Part shown: positions 9,189 through 15,991 of the stretch, in pieces
How positions within the stretch are numbered: position 1 is the stretch's first letter
How the letters are laid out: the number at the start of each line of letters is the position of its first letter
Origin: Bradyrhizobium murdochi
GTDB lineage: Bacteria > Pseudomonadota > Alphaproteobacteria > Rhizobiales > Xanthobacteraceae
Assembly (NCBI RefSeq): GCF_000472965.1
Contig: NZ_AXAU01000019.1
Coordinates: 62,001-126,000 of the forward strand
DNA: 64,000 bases
Reading direction: 5' to 3'
Made by a program: the position numbers and the translations under genes
The notes under the pieces: generated by a model
Database searches by the model: none
What the model saw: only the letters and a program-made list of their open reading frames with translations
What the model was told of the DNA's origin: nothing

Positions 9189-9577
9189 GTGAACTAGGCC
9201 GCGAACCCATAAACCTGCCGGGGAGTCGGCTTGCTAGAGTCCGCTATGCCCCGATAGCGACTAGATTCCGCAGCGCGGCGAAGCGACGCGAAGCGACGCG
9301 AAGCGCCATTGGCGACTAATGCAGTGCAGCAAATAGCGTCCTATTCGATCACCTCTTCGGCGCGGGCGGGAGTTTTGCCGGATCATATGTCCACACCCCG
9401 GCGACCCGATGCCGGCGTTCCTCAGCGGCCCAGGCCCGCACCCGACGCCCACGCCAGCCTGCTGAAGCTGCCACCCCCTCAAATTATTTTTTGTGTCGCG
9501 ACCCCGGCGCCGGGTTTGCGCCCTCTTGTCTGGGTGAATGCGCCATAGCGGCGCGTCACGAACCGGAGCACAGAACC
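9189..9577. repeat. Intergenic region with a dispersed rhizobial repeat relic
   Basis: No convincing gene. Around 9234-9400 the sequence translates to fragments (RYAPIATRFR, then SYSITSSARA) that recur as spurious hypothetical proteins across Bradyrhizobium genomes, so this is probably a multi-copy non-coding repeat. Within it, GAAGCGACGC is repeated in tandem at about 9278-9303. The recognition is from memory and was not searched. Confidence 0.45.
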
Positions 9578-9784
9578 ATGTGGTATAGGAAGAACGTTGG
9601 CGGGTGGGAGCGCGCGGCCAGGCTGATCGGCGGGGGCTTGATGCTCATCTGCGGCGTGGTTGCGCTACACGCTTCGCCGCTCGGGCTACTGCTCAGCGGC
9701 GCGGGTGTCGTGACGCTGGTCACCGGCGTGTTAGGCTATTGCCCTGCCTGCGCCGTCGCCGGGCGCGAGCCACTGAAGGGGTGA
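9578..9784 (+). CDS. Small YgaP-like (DUF2892) membrane protein
   Basis: A 68-residue protein with an amphipathic N-terminus (YRKNVGGWERAARL), two close membrane helices (LIGGGLMLICGVVAL and LLLSGAGVVTLVTGVLGY) and a terminal CPAC motif followed by AVAGREPLKG. This is the layout of DUF2892/YgaP transmembrane domains. Its TGA stop overlaps the GTG start of the ECF sigma gene (GTGA at 9781-9784), indicating translational coupling. The thiol pair near the membrane and the coupling make a redox- or metal-sensing partner of the sigma factor conceivable, but no known anti-sigma fold is visible. Confidence 0.75.
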   Translation: MWYRKNVGGWERAARLIGGGLMLICGVVALHASPLGLLLSGAGVVTLVTGVLGYCPACAVAGREPLKG

Positions 9785-10335
9785 CTGCCTTGGCGCGCGT
9801 ATCAGACGATCTCTTGCTCGCGGCACAGTCGGGTGACCGGCACGCGCTGACACAGCTATTGGTGGCGCTGCAGCCGGACATTCGACGCTACGCCCGGCGC
9901 CTTTGCTACCGCACCTCGGTTATCGAAGATGTGGTGCAAGAAGCACTCATCGTCGTGTACCGGCGCGTGGGTACGATCCGCAGTCCAGCCGCACTCGCCG
10001 GCTGGCTGCTGACCGTCATCGCGCGCCTTTGCATGCTGCCGGCGCTGATGCTGATGCGCGGAGTCGAGGAGCTCGCCAGCCGGGAAGAGTCACGCGAGCT
10101 CGCAAAGGTCCCGCCGGACGAGTTGCGCATAGACTTGGTCAATGCGATCGAGTCGCTTTCGCCGTCCCATCGCGAAGTGCTGCTGCTGCGAGATCTCGAA
10201 GATCTGACGATTTGGGAAATCGCCGGGCGGCTCGGCGTGACGCGCGAAGCGGCCAAAAGCCGCCTGCGCCGCGCCCGCACATTGGTGCGCGAATACCTGC
10301 TCGGCACAAAGGACAGCGGACGAGAGAGCACATGA
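9781..10335 (+). CDS. ECF RNA polymerase sigma factor
   Basis: A 184-residue sigma-70 family ECF protein. Region 2 spans about residues 20-85 (DIRRYARRLCYRTSVIEDVVQEALIVVYRR, read as two helices). Region 4 spans about 125-175 and contains the helix-turn-helix LTIWEIAGRLGVTREAAKSRLRRAR. The GTG at 9781 overlaps the previous stop; a TTG at 9790 is an alternative. Its own stop overlaps the ATG of the next small membrane gene. No classical anti-sigma (zinc-binding or DUF1109-type) is adjacent. It is the obvious candidate to read the GTAAC-N16-CGT promoters found at 6715, 12331 and 12873. Confidence 0.92.
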   Translation: MTALARVSDDLLLAAQSGDRHALTQLLVALQPDIRRYARRLCYRTSVIEDVVQEALIVVYRRVGTIRSPAALAGWLLTVIARLCMLPALMLMRGVEELASREESRELAKVPPDELRIDLVNAIESLSPSHREVLLLRDLEDLTIWEIAGRLGVTREAAKSRLRRARTLVREYLLGTKDSGREST

Positions 10336-10571
10336 ATTACTTTCGTGGAGTCGGCATGTTCGGGAGCGCCTTCCTGGGCGCACACCTGATGCGCGGCGCA
10401 GCTGCAGCGGCGCTACTCGCTTGGGCCATCGTCCACCAGACCGCGCACCCTTGGCTATCTTTGGGCGTGGGCGTTGCCGCCCTCGTCGCGCTACGCGGAT
10501 GCCCGATGTGCTGGACTGTGGGCTTGGTCGAGACGCTTTCGCAGGGCCGTCGCGATTCAACGATAAGATAG
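10332..10571 (+). CDS. Small membrane protein with CPMCW motif
   Basis: A 79-residue protein starting in a 4-base ATGA overlap with the sigma gene. It has two predicted membrane helices (LMRGAAAAALLAWAIVHQ and WLSLGVGVAALVALRG), followed by CPMCWTVGLVETLSQ. The CPxC pair after the second helix mirrors the CPAC of the DUF2892 protein on the other side of the sigma gene, so it may be a distant relative. Co-translation with the sigma factor suggests a regulatory partner; this is inference and no family was recognised beyond that. Confidence 0.65.
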   Translation: MNYFRGVGMFGSAFLGAHLMRGAAAAALLAWAIVHQTAHPWLSLGVGVAALVALRGCPMCWTVGLVETLSQGRRDSTIR

Positions 10572-10717
10572 TTGTTTGCGTGCGTGAGCCGGCGCCTCGA
10601 TGTCGGGGCTGGCGCGCCGTGGCCGATGAAGATGGGCACTACGTGTTCGCCGTGGCGCTATGATGCAAACGGTTCAATTTTGCCGACCGCCTTGCGACAG
10701 GACGGGAAGGAGGTGCC

Positions 10718-11227
10718 ATGCCGAAAACGATCGCGGTAGTGGGCTCTGCTCTATTCTTCGTCGTCGCGCCCTTGGTGCTGGCGGGGTTCGTCCCATGGTG
10801 GATCACACATTGGGAGTTCCGGCCGGCTTTTTTCGGCTTTGAACTGACCCGCGCCATCGGACTTATGTTGATCATTGCCGGAGTGCCCGGAGTTGTGGAT
10901 TCGTTCGCGCGGTTTGCACTGCAGGGGCTGGGAACGCCAGCCCCGATCGCGCCGACACAGAAGCTGGTGGTCACGGGTCTCTATCGCTACGTGCGAAATC
11001 CGATTTACGTCGGGGTCGCTGCTGTCATTTTTGGTCAAGCACTTTTATTCGGCGATTGGCGCCTCCTCTGGTATGCCGCGCTGCTCTGGCTCTTTTTCCA
11101 CGTCTTCGTCTTGGTGTACGAAGAACCAACGCTCAAGCAGACGTTTGGCGCGCAGTACGAGGACTTTCGGGCCAACGTCCCGCGCTGGGTTCCACGGCTG
11201 GCGAGTCCCGTAACGCGAGCATCATGA
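10718..11227 (+). CDS. Isoprenylcysteine carboxyl methyltransferase-like membrane protein
   Basis: A 169-residue membrane protein of the ICMT/PEMT-like family. The conserved cofactor-binding block is LVVTGLYRYVRNPIYVG (about residues 87-103), followed by helices and the acidic EEPTLKQTFGAQYEDFRANVPRW segment, typical of bacterial ICMT homologues that methylate small molecules or lipids using SAM. A good ribosome binding site (GGAAGGAGG) precedes the ATG at 10718. It follows the sigma operon by 146 bases in the same direction. The substrate is unknown. Confidence 0.85.
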   Translation: MPKTIAVVGSALFFVVAPLVLAGFVPWWITHWEFRPAFFGFELTRAIGLMLIIAGVPGVVDSFARFALQGLGTPAPIAPTQKLVVTGLYRYVRNPIYVGVAAVIFGQALLFGDWRLLWYAALLWLFFHVFVLVYEEPTLKQTFGAQYEDFRANVPRWVPRLASPVTRAS

Positions 11228-11279
11228 CGACGGGCACTGCCTTCGCTAAGGTCCAAGCGCGCCTCTCCTCCCCGATCAG

Positions 11280-11410
11280 GTGCAGCAGCTGCGGCGGCGC
11301 CATGTCGGCTTGGGGTCATTCGCGACCGGGTCGAGCCAGCAGCAAGTCCGGCCATGTCAGCTATGCCGCCGAAAGCGGAAGTAGATTCAGGGGCATTAGC
11401 GACGCAGCGA
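11280..11410. repeat. Dispersed rhizobial repeat relic
   Basis: The sequence translates to fragments resembling MSALGHKxTF and MSAxPPKADI, which appear as spurious small proteins in many rhizobial genomes. This marks a multi-copy intergenic repeat rather than a gene. Identification is by recall of the pattern; no search was run. Confidence 0.4.
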
Positions 11411-11477
11411 TGGCCCATTGCGGGTTGATCACGCTGCCGTGGACATGATTCAAGCTCCGAAACGGGAGCCTCGAATC

Positions 11478-12236
11478 ATGCGCTACGAACTCAGCGATTA
11501 TGAATGGACCGCCATCAACCGATGCTGCCGAACAAACCGCGTGGCGTTCGGCGTGTAAATGATCGTCGCGTGCTCAATGGCATCTTTTGGGTCCTCCGTT
11601 CGGGCGCGCCCTGGCGCGACCTGCCAGCGGCCTTTGGTCCCCGCACCACTTGTTATAATCGCATCGTTCGCTGGCGGCGGGCGGGAGTCTGGGACCAGAT
11701 CATGGATGCGCTGGCCGCTGGTCATGATCCGGCGGTGCAGATGATCGATACCTCCGTCGTGCGCGTGCACCAGCACGGAGCTTGTATCGCGGACAACAAT
11801 CAGCAAGATATGGGACGTTCACGCGGTGGCCTGACCAGCAAGATTCACGCGGTGGTGGACAGCAATGGCCTGCCGGTCCATCTCGCTCTCACGCAGGGTG
11901 AGGCGCATGACAATCGGCTGTGTTCCGCTCTCCTCAGCGCCTTGCTTCCACAAACGATGTTACTCGCGGACCGCGGATACGATGCAGACTGGATCAGGGA
12001 GCTTGCCCGCCAGCAAGGTGCATGGGCAAACATTCCGCCGAAACGAAATCGCAAAGACCCGATCTGCTTCAGCCCATATCTGTATCGCGCGCAACTTGAT
12101 CGAACGGTTCTTCAACAAGATCAAGCAGTGTCGGCGTGTCGCGACCCGATACGACAAACTCGCGGCCAACTATCTGGCATTCGTCAAGCTCGCATCAATC
12201 CGCATTTGGTTGCGGGCTAGAGAGTCCGCGCCCTAG
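11478..12236 (+). pseudogene. IS5-family transposase, degenerate
   Basis: Three reading-frame pieces join into one IS5-type DDE transposase. It begins MRYELSDYEW at 11478, loses one A near 11517 (MLPNKPRGV follows in the new frame), and runs through the DDE region (VQMIDTSVVRVHQHG; LLADRGYDADWIR). It then loses two bases near 12092 before RNLIERFFNKIKQ, which carries the expected glutamate, and ends at 12236. Just upstream, at 11446-11480, lies an imperfect inverted repeat (ATGATTC with GAATCAT), perhaps the left terminal region. A right terminal repeat was not found. The element is inactive as read. Confidence 0.85.
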
Positions 12237-12330
12237 ATCTCTTTGTGCAGTGCAATCAACTGCCGACATTCCGGCCAATCTGCTGAAGCATCGCACCAAC
12301 CGCAAAAAAAGAAAATTTTTTTGAAACTCT

Positions 12331-12356
12331 GTAACCAAATCGCCCGATGCACCGTA
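12331..12356 (+). promoter_or_regulatory. Candidate ECF sigma promoter before bufA copy 1
   Basis: GTAACC (12331-12336), a 16-base spacer, then CGTA (12353-12356). The bases after the -35 (AAATC) and after the -10 (GCT) are shared with the site before bufA copy 2. An A-tract followed by a T-tract at 12304-12322 lies directly upstream and could act as an UP-like element. The gene starts 166 bases downstream, leaving a long leader. Confidence 0.55.
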
Positions 12357-12521
12357 GCTGGCATGGATGAACAGTCGGGTCACGGCGGCGTGACGTTTTC
12401 TGCAAGCCCGCCGCGACCTGGTTGCCATCCGTCACATCGCTTGCGTTGTGGGGGTCCGTGAACGAACGGTCAACGGATGCGCGCGACGTCCTGTCTGCAA
12501 ACAATCATCGAGGAGATCGTC

Positions 12522-12785
12522 ATGAAGTTGAATTCCAAATCCGGTGCGACGCTCGCCGCAGCCGCCGCCACTCTGTTCCTCGCCGGCTCGGTGGTGTCGA
12601 CGGTGTCGACGCCTGCGAACGCCGCCCAGGGCAAGTGCATGGCCGGCAATGCCTGCAAGGGCCAAAGCGCCTGTAAGGGCGCGGCCAACGCATGCAAGGG
12701 CCAGAACGCCTGCAAGGGGCAGGGCTTCTCGGCGACCTCAGAGAAGGCTTGCGCCGCCATGGGCGCCAAGTTCGTCAAGGGCTGA
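12522..12785 (+). CDS. bufA: Bufferin-type metallophore precursor (BufA2-like), copy 1
   Basis: An 87-residue secreted precursor. A Sec signal peptide (KSGATLAAAAATLFLAGSVVS, cleavage near ANAA) precedes a cysteine-rich core with four CKG units (NACKGQSACKGAANACKG and one more) and a tail with one further cysteine. This matches periplasmic bufferins, copper-binding RiPPs whose core cysteines are converted to thiooxazole by a BufB/BufC pair; both partners are encoded downstream. The ribosome binding site GAGGAG precedes the ATG at 12522. Its core is identical at the DNA level to copy 2 over 87 bases, while leader and tail differ. A terminator hairpin follows. Confidence 0.88.
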   Translation: MKLNSKSGATLAAAAATLFLAGSVVSTVSTPANAAQGKCMAGNACKGQSACKGAANACKGQNACKGQGFSATSEKACAAMGAKFVKG

Positions 12786-12801
12786 TCGTTCCGATCAGGT
12801 G

Positions 12802-12835
12802 CAACGAGGGTCCGGCGTTTGCCGGGCTCTCGTTG
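12802..12835 (+). terminator. Rho-independent terminator-like hairpin after bufA copy 1
   Basis: CAACGAG with inner TCCGGC pairs with GCCGGG and CTCGTTG around a GTTT loop, followed by a short T stretch (TGTTTCG). It lies 17 bases after the bufA copy 1 stop, so the first precursor is probably transcribed mainly alone. Confidence 0.65.
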
Positions 12836-12872
12836 TTTCGACACTGCGGCCAAAATAAAGTCGGCCTCGCGT

Positions 12873-12898
12873 GTAACTAAATCCAGACCCGCCACGTA
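12873..12898 (+). promoter_or_regulatory. Candidate ECF sigma promoter before bufA copy 2
   Basis: GTAACT (12873-12878), a 16-base spacer, then CGTA (12895-12898), 81 bases before the bufA copy 2 ATG. It shares AAATC after the -35 and GCT after the -10 with the copy 1 site. The second precursor therefore seems to have its own promoter, which could also drive bufB, bufC and the genes behind them. Confidence 0.55.
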
Positions 12899-12978
12899 GC
12901 TATCTCCGGGCGCAGTTTGCCGGCCGGAACTGTCGCGGCTTGCGGGCGATGCACCCTCACACTTCCTTGGAGGAACCC

Positions 12979-13236
12979 ATGAAGATGACTTCGAAGTCCG
13001 GCGCCACCCTCGCTGCCGCTGCAGCCACCTTGTTCCTGACCGGCGCCACCGTGTCGACCGTGGCCTATGCCGCCGGCGAAGGTAAGTGCGTCGGCGCCAA
13101 TGCCTGCAAGGGCCAAAGCGCCTGTAAGGGCGCGGCCAACGCATGCAAGGGCCAGAACGCCTGCAAGGGGCAGGGCTTCTCGGCCATGACCAAGGAAAAG
13201 TGCGACGCCGCCAAGGGCAAGTATATGCCGTCTTAG
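12979..13236 (+). CDS. bufA: Bufferin-type metallophore precursor (BufA2-like), copy 2
   Basis: An 85-residue paralogue of the copy 450 bases upstream, with a TGGAGGA ribosome binding site. The signal peptide (KSGATLAAAAATLFLTGATVS, cleavage near AYAA) is followed by the same four-CKG core and a different tail (MTKEKCDAAKGKYMPS). In known bufferin systems the core cysteines bind copper after modification by the MNIO enzyme. The DNA of the core (13098-13184) is identical to copy 1 (12647-12733), while the leaders show many silent and non-silent changes, so the core seems homogenised. bufB begins 261 bases downstream, behind an inverted-repeat element. Confidence 0.88.
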   Translation: MKMTSKSGATLAAAAATLFLTGATVSTVAYAAGEGKCVGANACKGQSACKGAANACKGQNACKGQGFSAMTKEKCDAAKGKYMPS

Positions 13237-13239
13237 TTA

Positions 13240-13380
13240 TACTGCGTCATCGGCCCCTCATGGTGAGGAGCGCGAAGCGCGTCTCGAACCATGAGGCCCC
13301 GTTCGTGGCCTACATCCTTCGAGACGCCCGCTTCTCGCGGGCTCCTCAGGATGAGGAGTTTGAGCAGCTATGACGCAGTA
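13240..13380. repeat. 141-bp palindromic repeat element with 11-bp terminal inverted repeats
   Basis: Perfect terminal inverted repeats TACTGCGTCAT (13240-13250) and ATGACGCAGTA (13370-13380) enclose nested hairpins, including CCTCATGGTGAGGAGC and a GAGACGCCCGCTTCTCGCGGG region. The interior resembles a repeat frequent between Bradyrhizobium genes. It sits between bufA copy 2 and bufB and may weaken read-through, setting a high precursor-to-enzyme ratio. Confidence 0.75.
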
Positions 13381-13497
13381 GAACTAGGGGACGGTCCGAT
13401 CGAGGCCCGGTGTAGGCCGGGCCTCGCATCCATGCTAGGTTGACGGTGCAGTTTGGGACACGCCGCGCGTTTGCGGTGCCGTTCGAGCGGAGACGAG

Positions 13498-14403
13498 ATG
13501 AACGTCGCAAGCAGATTGCCAGATACTTCGGCGGCTGCGCTTGCAGACCGCCAGGTGACATCGGCCAAGCCGCCCTTCCTCGGCTTCGGTCTCGGCTTGC
13601 GCCATCAGCACTACGACGAAATCCTGAGCGGTAATCCGCCGATCGACTGGTTCGAAGTGATCAGCGAAAACTACATGCTGCCCGGCGGCCAGCCGTTGCG
13701 CACGCTGGACCGGATATGCGAACGCTACCCCGTGGTCATGCATGGCGTGTCGATGTCGATCGCCTCAACCGCCCCGCCGAACTTCGAATATCTGCAGGCT
13801 CTGAAGGATCTCGCCCGGCGCGTCGAGCCGAAATGGGTATCGGACCATCTGTGCTGGACCGGCGTGCACGGCAAGAACCTGCATGATTTGCTGCCGATCC
13901 CCTACACCAGGGAAGCGCTCGATCACGTCGTCAGCCGTGTCCAACTGGTGCAGGATTTTCTCGGCCGCGCCATCGTGCTCGAGAACGTCTCGACCTACGT
14001 GCAGTTCAGCAATTCCGAGATGATGGAATGGGAATTCCTCTCCGAATTGTCGCGCCGCTCCGGATGCTGGCTCCTGTTCGACGTCAACAATGTCTTTGTC
14101 AGCGCCTTCAACCACGACTACGATCCCATAACTTTCCTCAATGGCATTCCGACGGATCGCGTGGTGCAGTTTCACATGGCCGGCCACAGCCACATGGGCA
14201 CCCATATCATCGACACCCACGACCATCCGGTGTGCGAGGATGTCTGGGATCTCTATGCCGCGGCGTTGAAGCGTTTTGGCCGGGTCTCGACCATGATCGA
14301 GCGCGACGATAACATCCCGCCGCTCGATGAATTGTTGCTCGAGGTTATCAGGACCCGTGAGATGGCCGAAAAAATCTTGCCGAGGTGCACGCAGGCGGAA
14401 TGA
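13498..14403 (+). CDS. bufB: BufB, multinuclear non-heme iron oxidative enzyme (MNIO, DUF692)
   Basis: A 301-residue TIM-barrel enzyme of the DUF692/MbnB family. Family hallmarks are FGLGLRHQHYDEIL at the start, the metal-site segments VVMHGVSMSI, VSDHLCWTG, IVLENVSTY and LLFDVNNVFVSAFNH, and the His-rich VQFHMAGHSHMGTH plus DTHDHPV. Enzymes of this family use two or three iron atoms to oxidise cysteines in precursor peptides; in bufferins they form thiooxazole. The start at 13498 removes a poorly conserved upstream stretch. The stop overlaps the bufC start as ATGA, showing coupled translation. Confidence 0.95.
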   Translation: MNVASRLPDTSAAALADRQVTSAKPPFLGFGLGLRHQHYDEILSGNPPIDWFEVISENYMLPGGQPLRTLDRICERYPVVMHGVSMSIASTAPPNFEYLQALKDLARRVEPKWVSDHLCWTGVHGKNLHDLLPIPYTREALDHVVSRVQLVQDFLGRAIVLENVSTYVQFSNSEMMEWEFLSELSRRSGCWLLFDVNNVFVSAFNHDYDPITFLNGIPTDRVVQFHMAGHSHMGTHIIDTHDHPVCEDVWDLYAAALKRFGRVSTMIERDDNIPPLDELLLEVIRTREMAEKILPRCTQAE

Positions 14404-15185
14404 GCGATTTTGCGCGACAGCAAGCCGAGTTTCAGCGCGGCATCCTCGATGGCGACGATACGGTGCTGGCTGAAATCCTCGACAGCCCGCGCGAGAAGCG
14501 CGAAACGCTGTTCGGCGTCTATCGCTATGCCTACGGTTCGCGGCTGGTCGAGGCAATGCGCAACGACCACGAACTGCTGCACCTTTATCTCGGCGACGAG
14601 ATGTTCGACGAGATGGGGCACGCTTATGTCAAGGCGCGCCCGTCCGCGCATCCGAACCTGCGTTGGTTCTCGCAAGGCCTGCCGGAGTTTTTGAAATCGG
14701 CGAAGCCTTACTCGGACCATCCCGTATTGTCCGATCTTGCCGCGCTGGAAAAGGCGCTCAACGACGCCTTCGACGCCGCGGAAAGCAAGGTGGTCGAACT
14801 GACCGACATGGCACGCTTTGCGCCTGAGGCATGGTCGGGCCTGAGGTTTCAGCCGCATCCCAGTGTCTTCAGGCTCGATCTTGCAACCAATGCGGCTGCG
14901 ATCTGGCTCGCGCTCAAGAACGACGAAACGCCGCCGGACGCGACTGTACTGGAGCAGCCGGCGCATCTTCTGATCTGGCGTCAGGACGTCACGCCGATGT
15001 TCCGCGAGCTTTCGGCGGAAGAGGCGATGATGTGGGATGAGGCCGCGAACGGCATTCCGTTTGGCGTGCTCTGCGAAATGCTCGCGACCTATGACGACCC
15101 CGACGGCGCGGCAGGCCGCGGCGCCGGCTATCTGCACGGCTGGATCACGGCGGGACTTTTGACGGATGTTTCCGTCGGCTCATGA
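14400..15185 (+). CDS. bufC: BufC, DNA-binding-like partner (DUF2063)
   Basis: A 261-residue protein with the DUF2063 N-terminus (FARQQAEFQRGILDGDD, then RETLFGVYRYAYGSRLVEAMRNDHELLHLYLGDEMFDEM) and a C-terminal mixed domain that includes VLEQPAHLLIWRQ. HvfC/BufC proteins pair with the MNIO enzyme and help recognise the precursor. The gene starts inside the bufB stop (ATGA at 14400) and ends inside the next start (ATGA at 15182). The set bufA-bufB-bufC is the core of known bufferin operons. Confidence 0.93.
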   Translation: MSDFARQQAEFQRGILDGDDTVLAEILDSPREKRETLFGVYRYAYGSRLVEAMRNDHELLHLYLGDEMFDEMGHAYVKARPSAHPNLRWFSQGLPEFLKSAKPYSDHPVLSDLAALEKALNDAFDAAESKVVELTDMARFAPEAWSGLRFQPHPSVFRLDLATNAAAIWLALKNDETPPDATVLEQPAHLLIWRQDVTPMFRELSAEEAMMWDEAANGIPFGVLCEMLATYDDPDGAAGRGAGYLHGWITAGLLTDVSVGS

Positions 15186-15991
15186 AGGGGAGCGCTCGGC
15201 GAATGGGAATGGACACCGATCGCCACTTCATCGAGCGCATGCACTGGGATGAAGTCGCGCGGCGCATCGGTAGTGGCGCGGTGGCCATATTGCCAATCGG
15301 CGCCGCCGCCAAGCAGCACGGCTTCCATCTCCCGCTCAACACCGACCGCATCCAGGCCGAATGGCTCGCAGCCAGGATGGCGGAAAAGATCGACGCGCTG
15401 ATCTGGCCAACGCTGACCTACGGCCATTATCCCGCCTTCGTCGAATATGCCGGCAGCACCAGCCTGTCGATTTCGACCTTCGAGGCGCTGGTGCGCGAGA
15501 TTGCGGGGCTGATTCTCGCCAGCGGAATCCCGAAGCTGCTGGTGCTCAATACCGGGATCAGCACGTTAGCCCCGGTCGATCGCGCACTGGCGCGCCTCGA
15601 CGGCGAGCGGATCAGGCATCTGTGGATCCACGAAGGCCCGCGCTATCCGCGCGTAGCCAGGCAATTGGCCGAGCAGAGCCATGGCAGCCATGCGGATGAA
15701 CTGGAAACGTCGCTGATGCTGGCGCTGGCGCCGCGTCTGGTCGATATGACGCGCGCCGAAGCCAGCCCTGCCCTGAACCAGGAGACGCCGGGCGCACTGA
15801 CGCCGTCGGATCCGTACTCGCCAAATTACAGCCGCTCCGGCAGCTATGGCGATCCGACACGGGCGACGTTGGCCAAGGGCGAAGCCTTGCTCGCCGCCAT
15901 GCTCGGCGATCTCCACGAACAGGCCGCCTCGTTCATCGCGCAACGCCCAGGTGAGGAGCGGTCGGCCGCGGTCCAGACCGTGCTGAGATGA
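15182..15991 (+). CDS. Creatininase-family amidohydrolase linked to the bufferin operon
   Basis: A 269-residue creatininase-family protein. The metal site is visible as AILPIGAAAKQHGFHLPLNTD (about residues 35-55), the SHGSHADELETSLMLAL block (about 168-185) supplies further ligands, and there is an aspartate-bearing segment between. Relatives hydrolyse cyclic or linear amides; MftE of the mycofactocin system is a creatininase homologue that cuts a RiPP. The ATGA overlaps with bufC and with the next gene make co-translation likely. A maturation or recycling role in the bufferin pathway is therefore inferred, not shown. Internal starts (MGMD, about 15203) are possible. Confidence 0.88.
   Translation: MKGSARRMGMDTDRHFIERMHWDEVARRIGSGAVAILPIGAAAKQHGFHLPLNTDRIQAEWLAARMAEKIDALIWPTLTYGHYPAFVEYAGSTSLSISTFEALVREIAGLILASGIPKLLVLNTGISTLAPVDRALARLDGERIRHLWIHEGPRYPRVARQLAEQSHGSHADELETSLMLALAPRLVDMTRAEASPALNQETPGALTPSDPYSPNYSRSGSYGDPTRATLAKGEALLAAMLGDLHEQAASFIAQRPGEERSAAVQTVLR

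Noticed and set aside
9309..9548. Small plus-strand frame translating to a SYSITSSARA-type peptide
   Set aside because: This peptide is a known kind of spurious product of a rhizobial repeat; no ribosome binding site.
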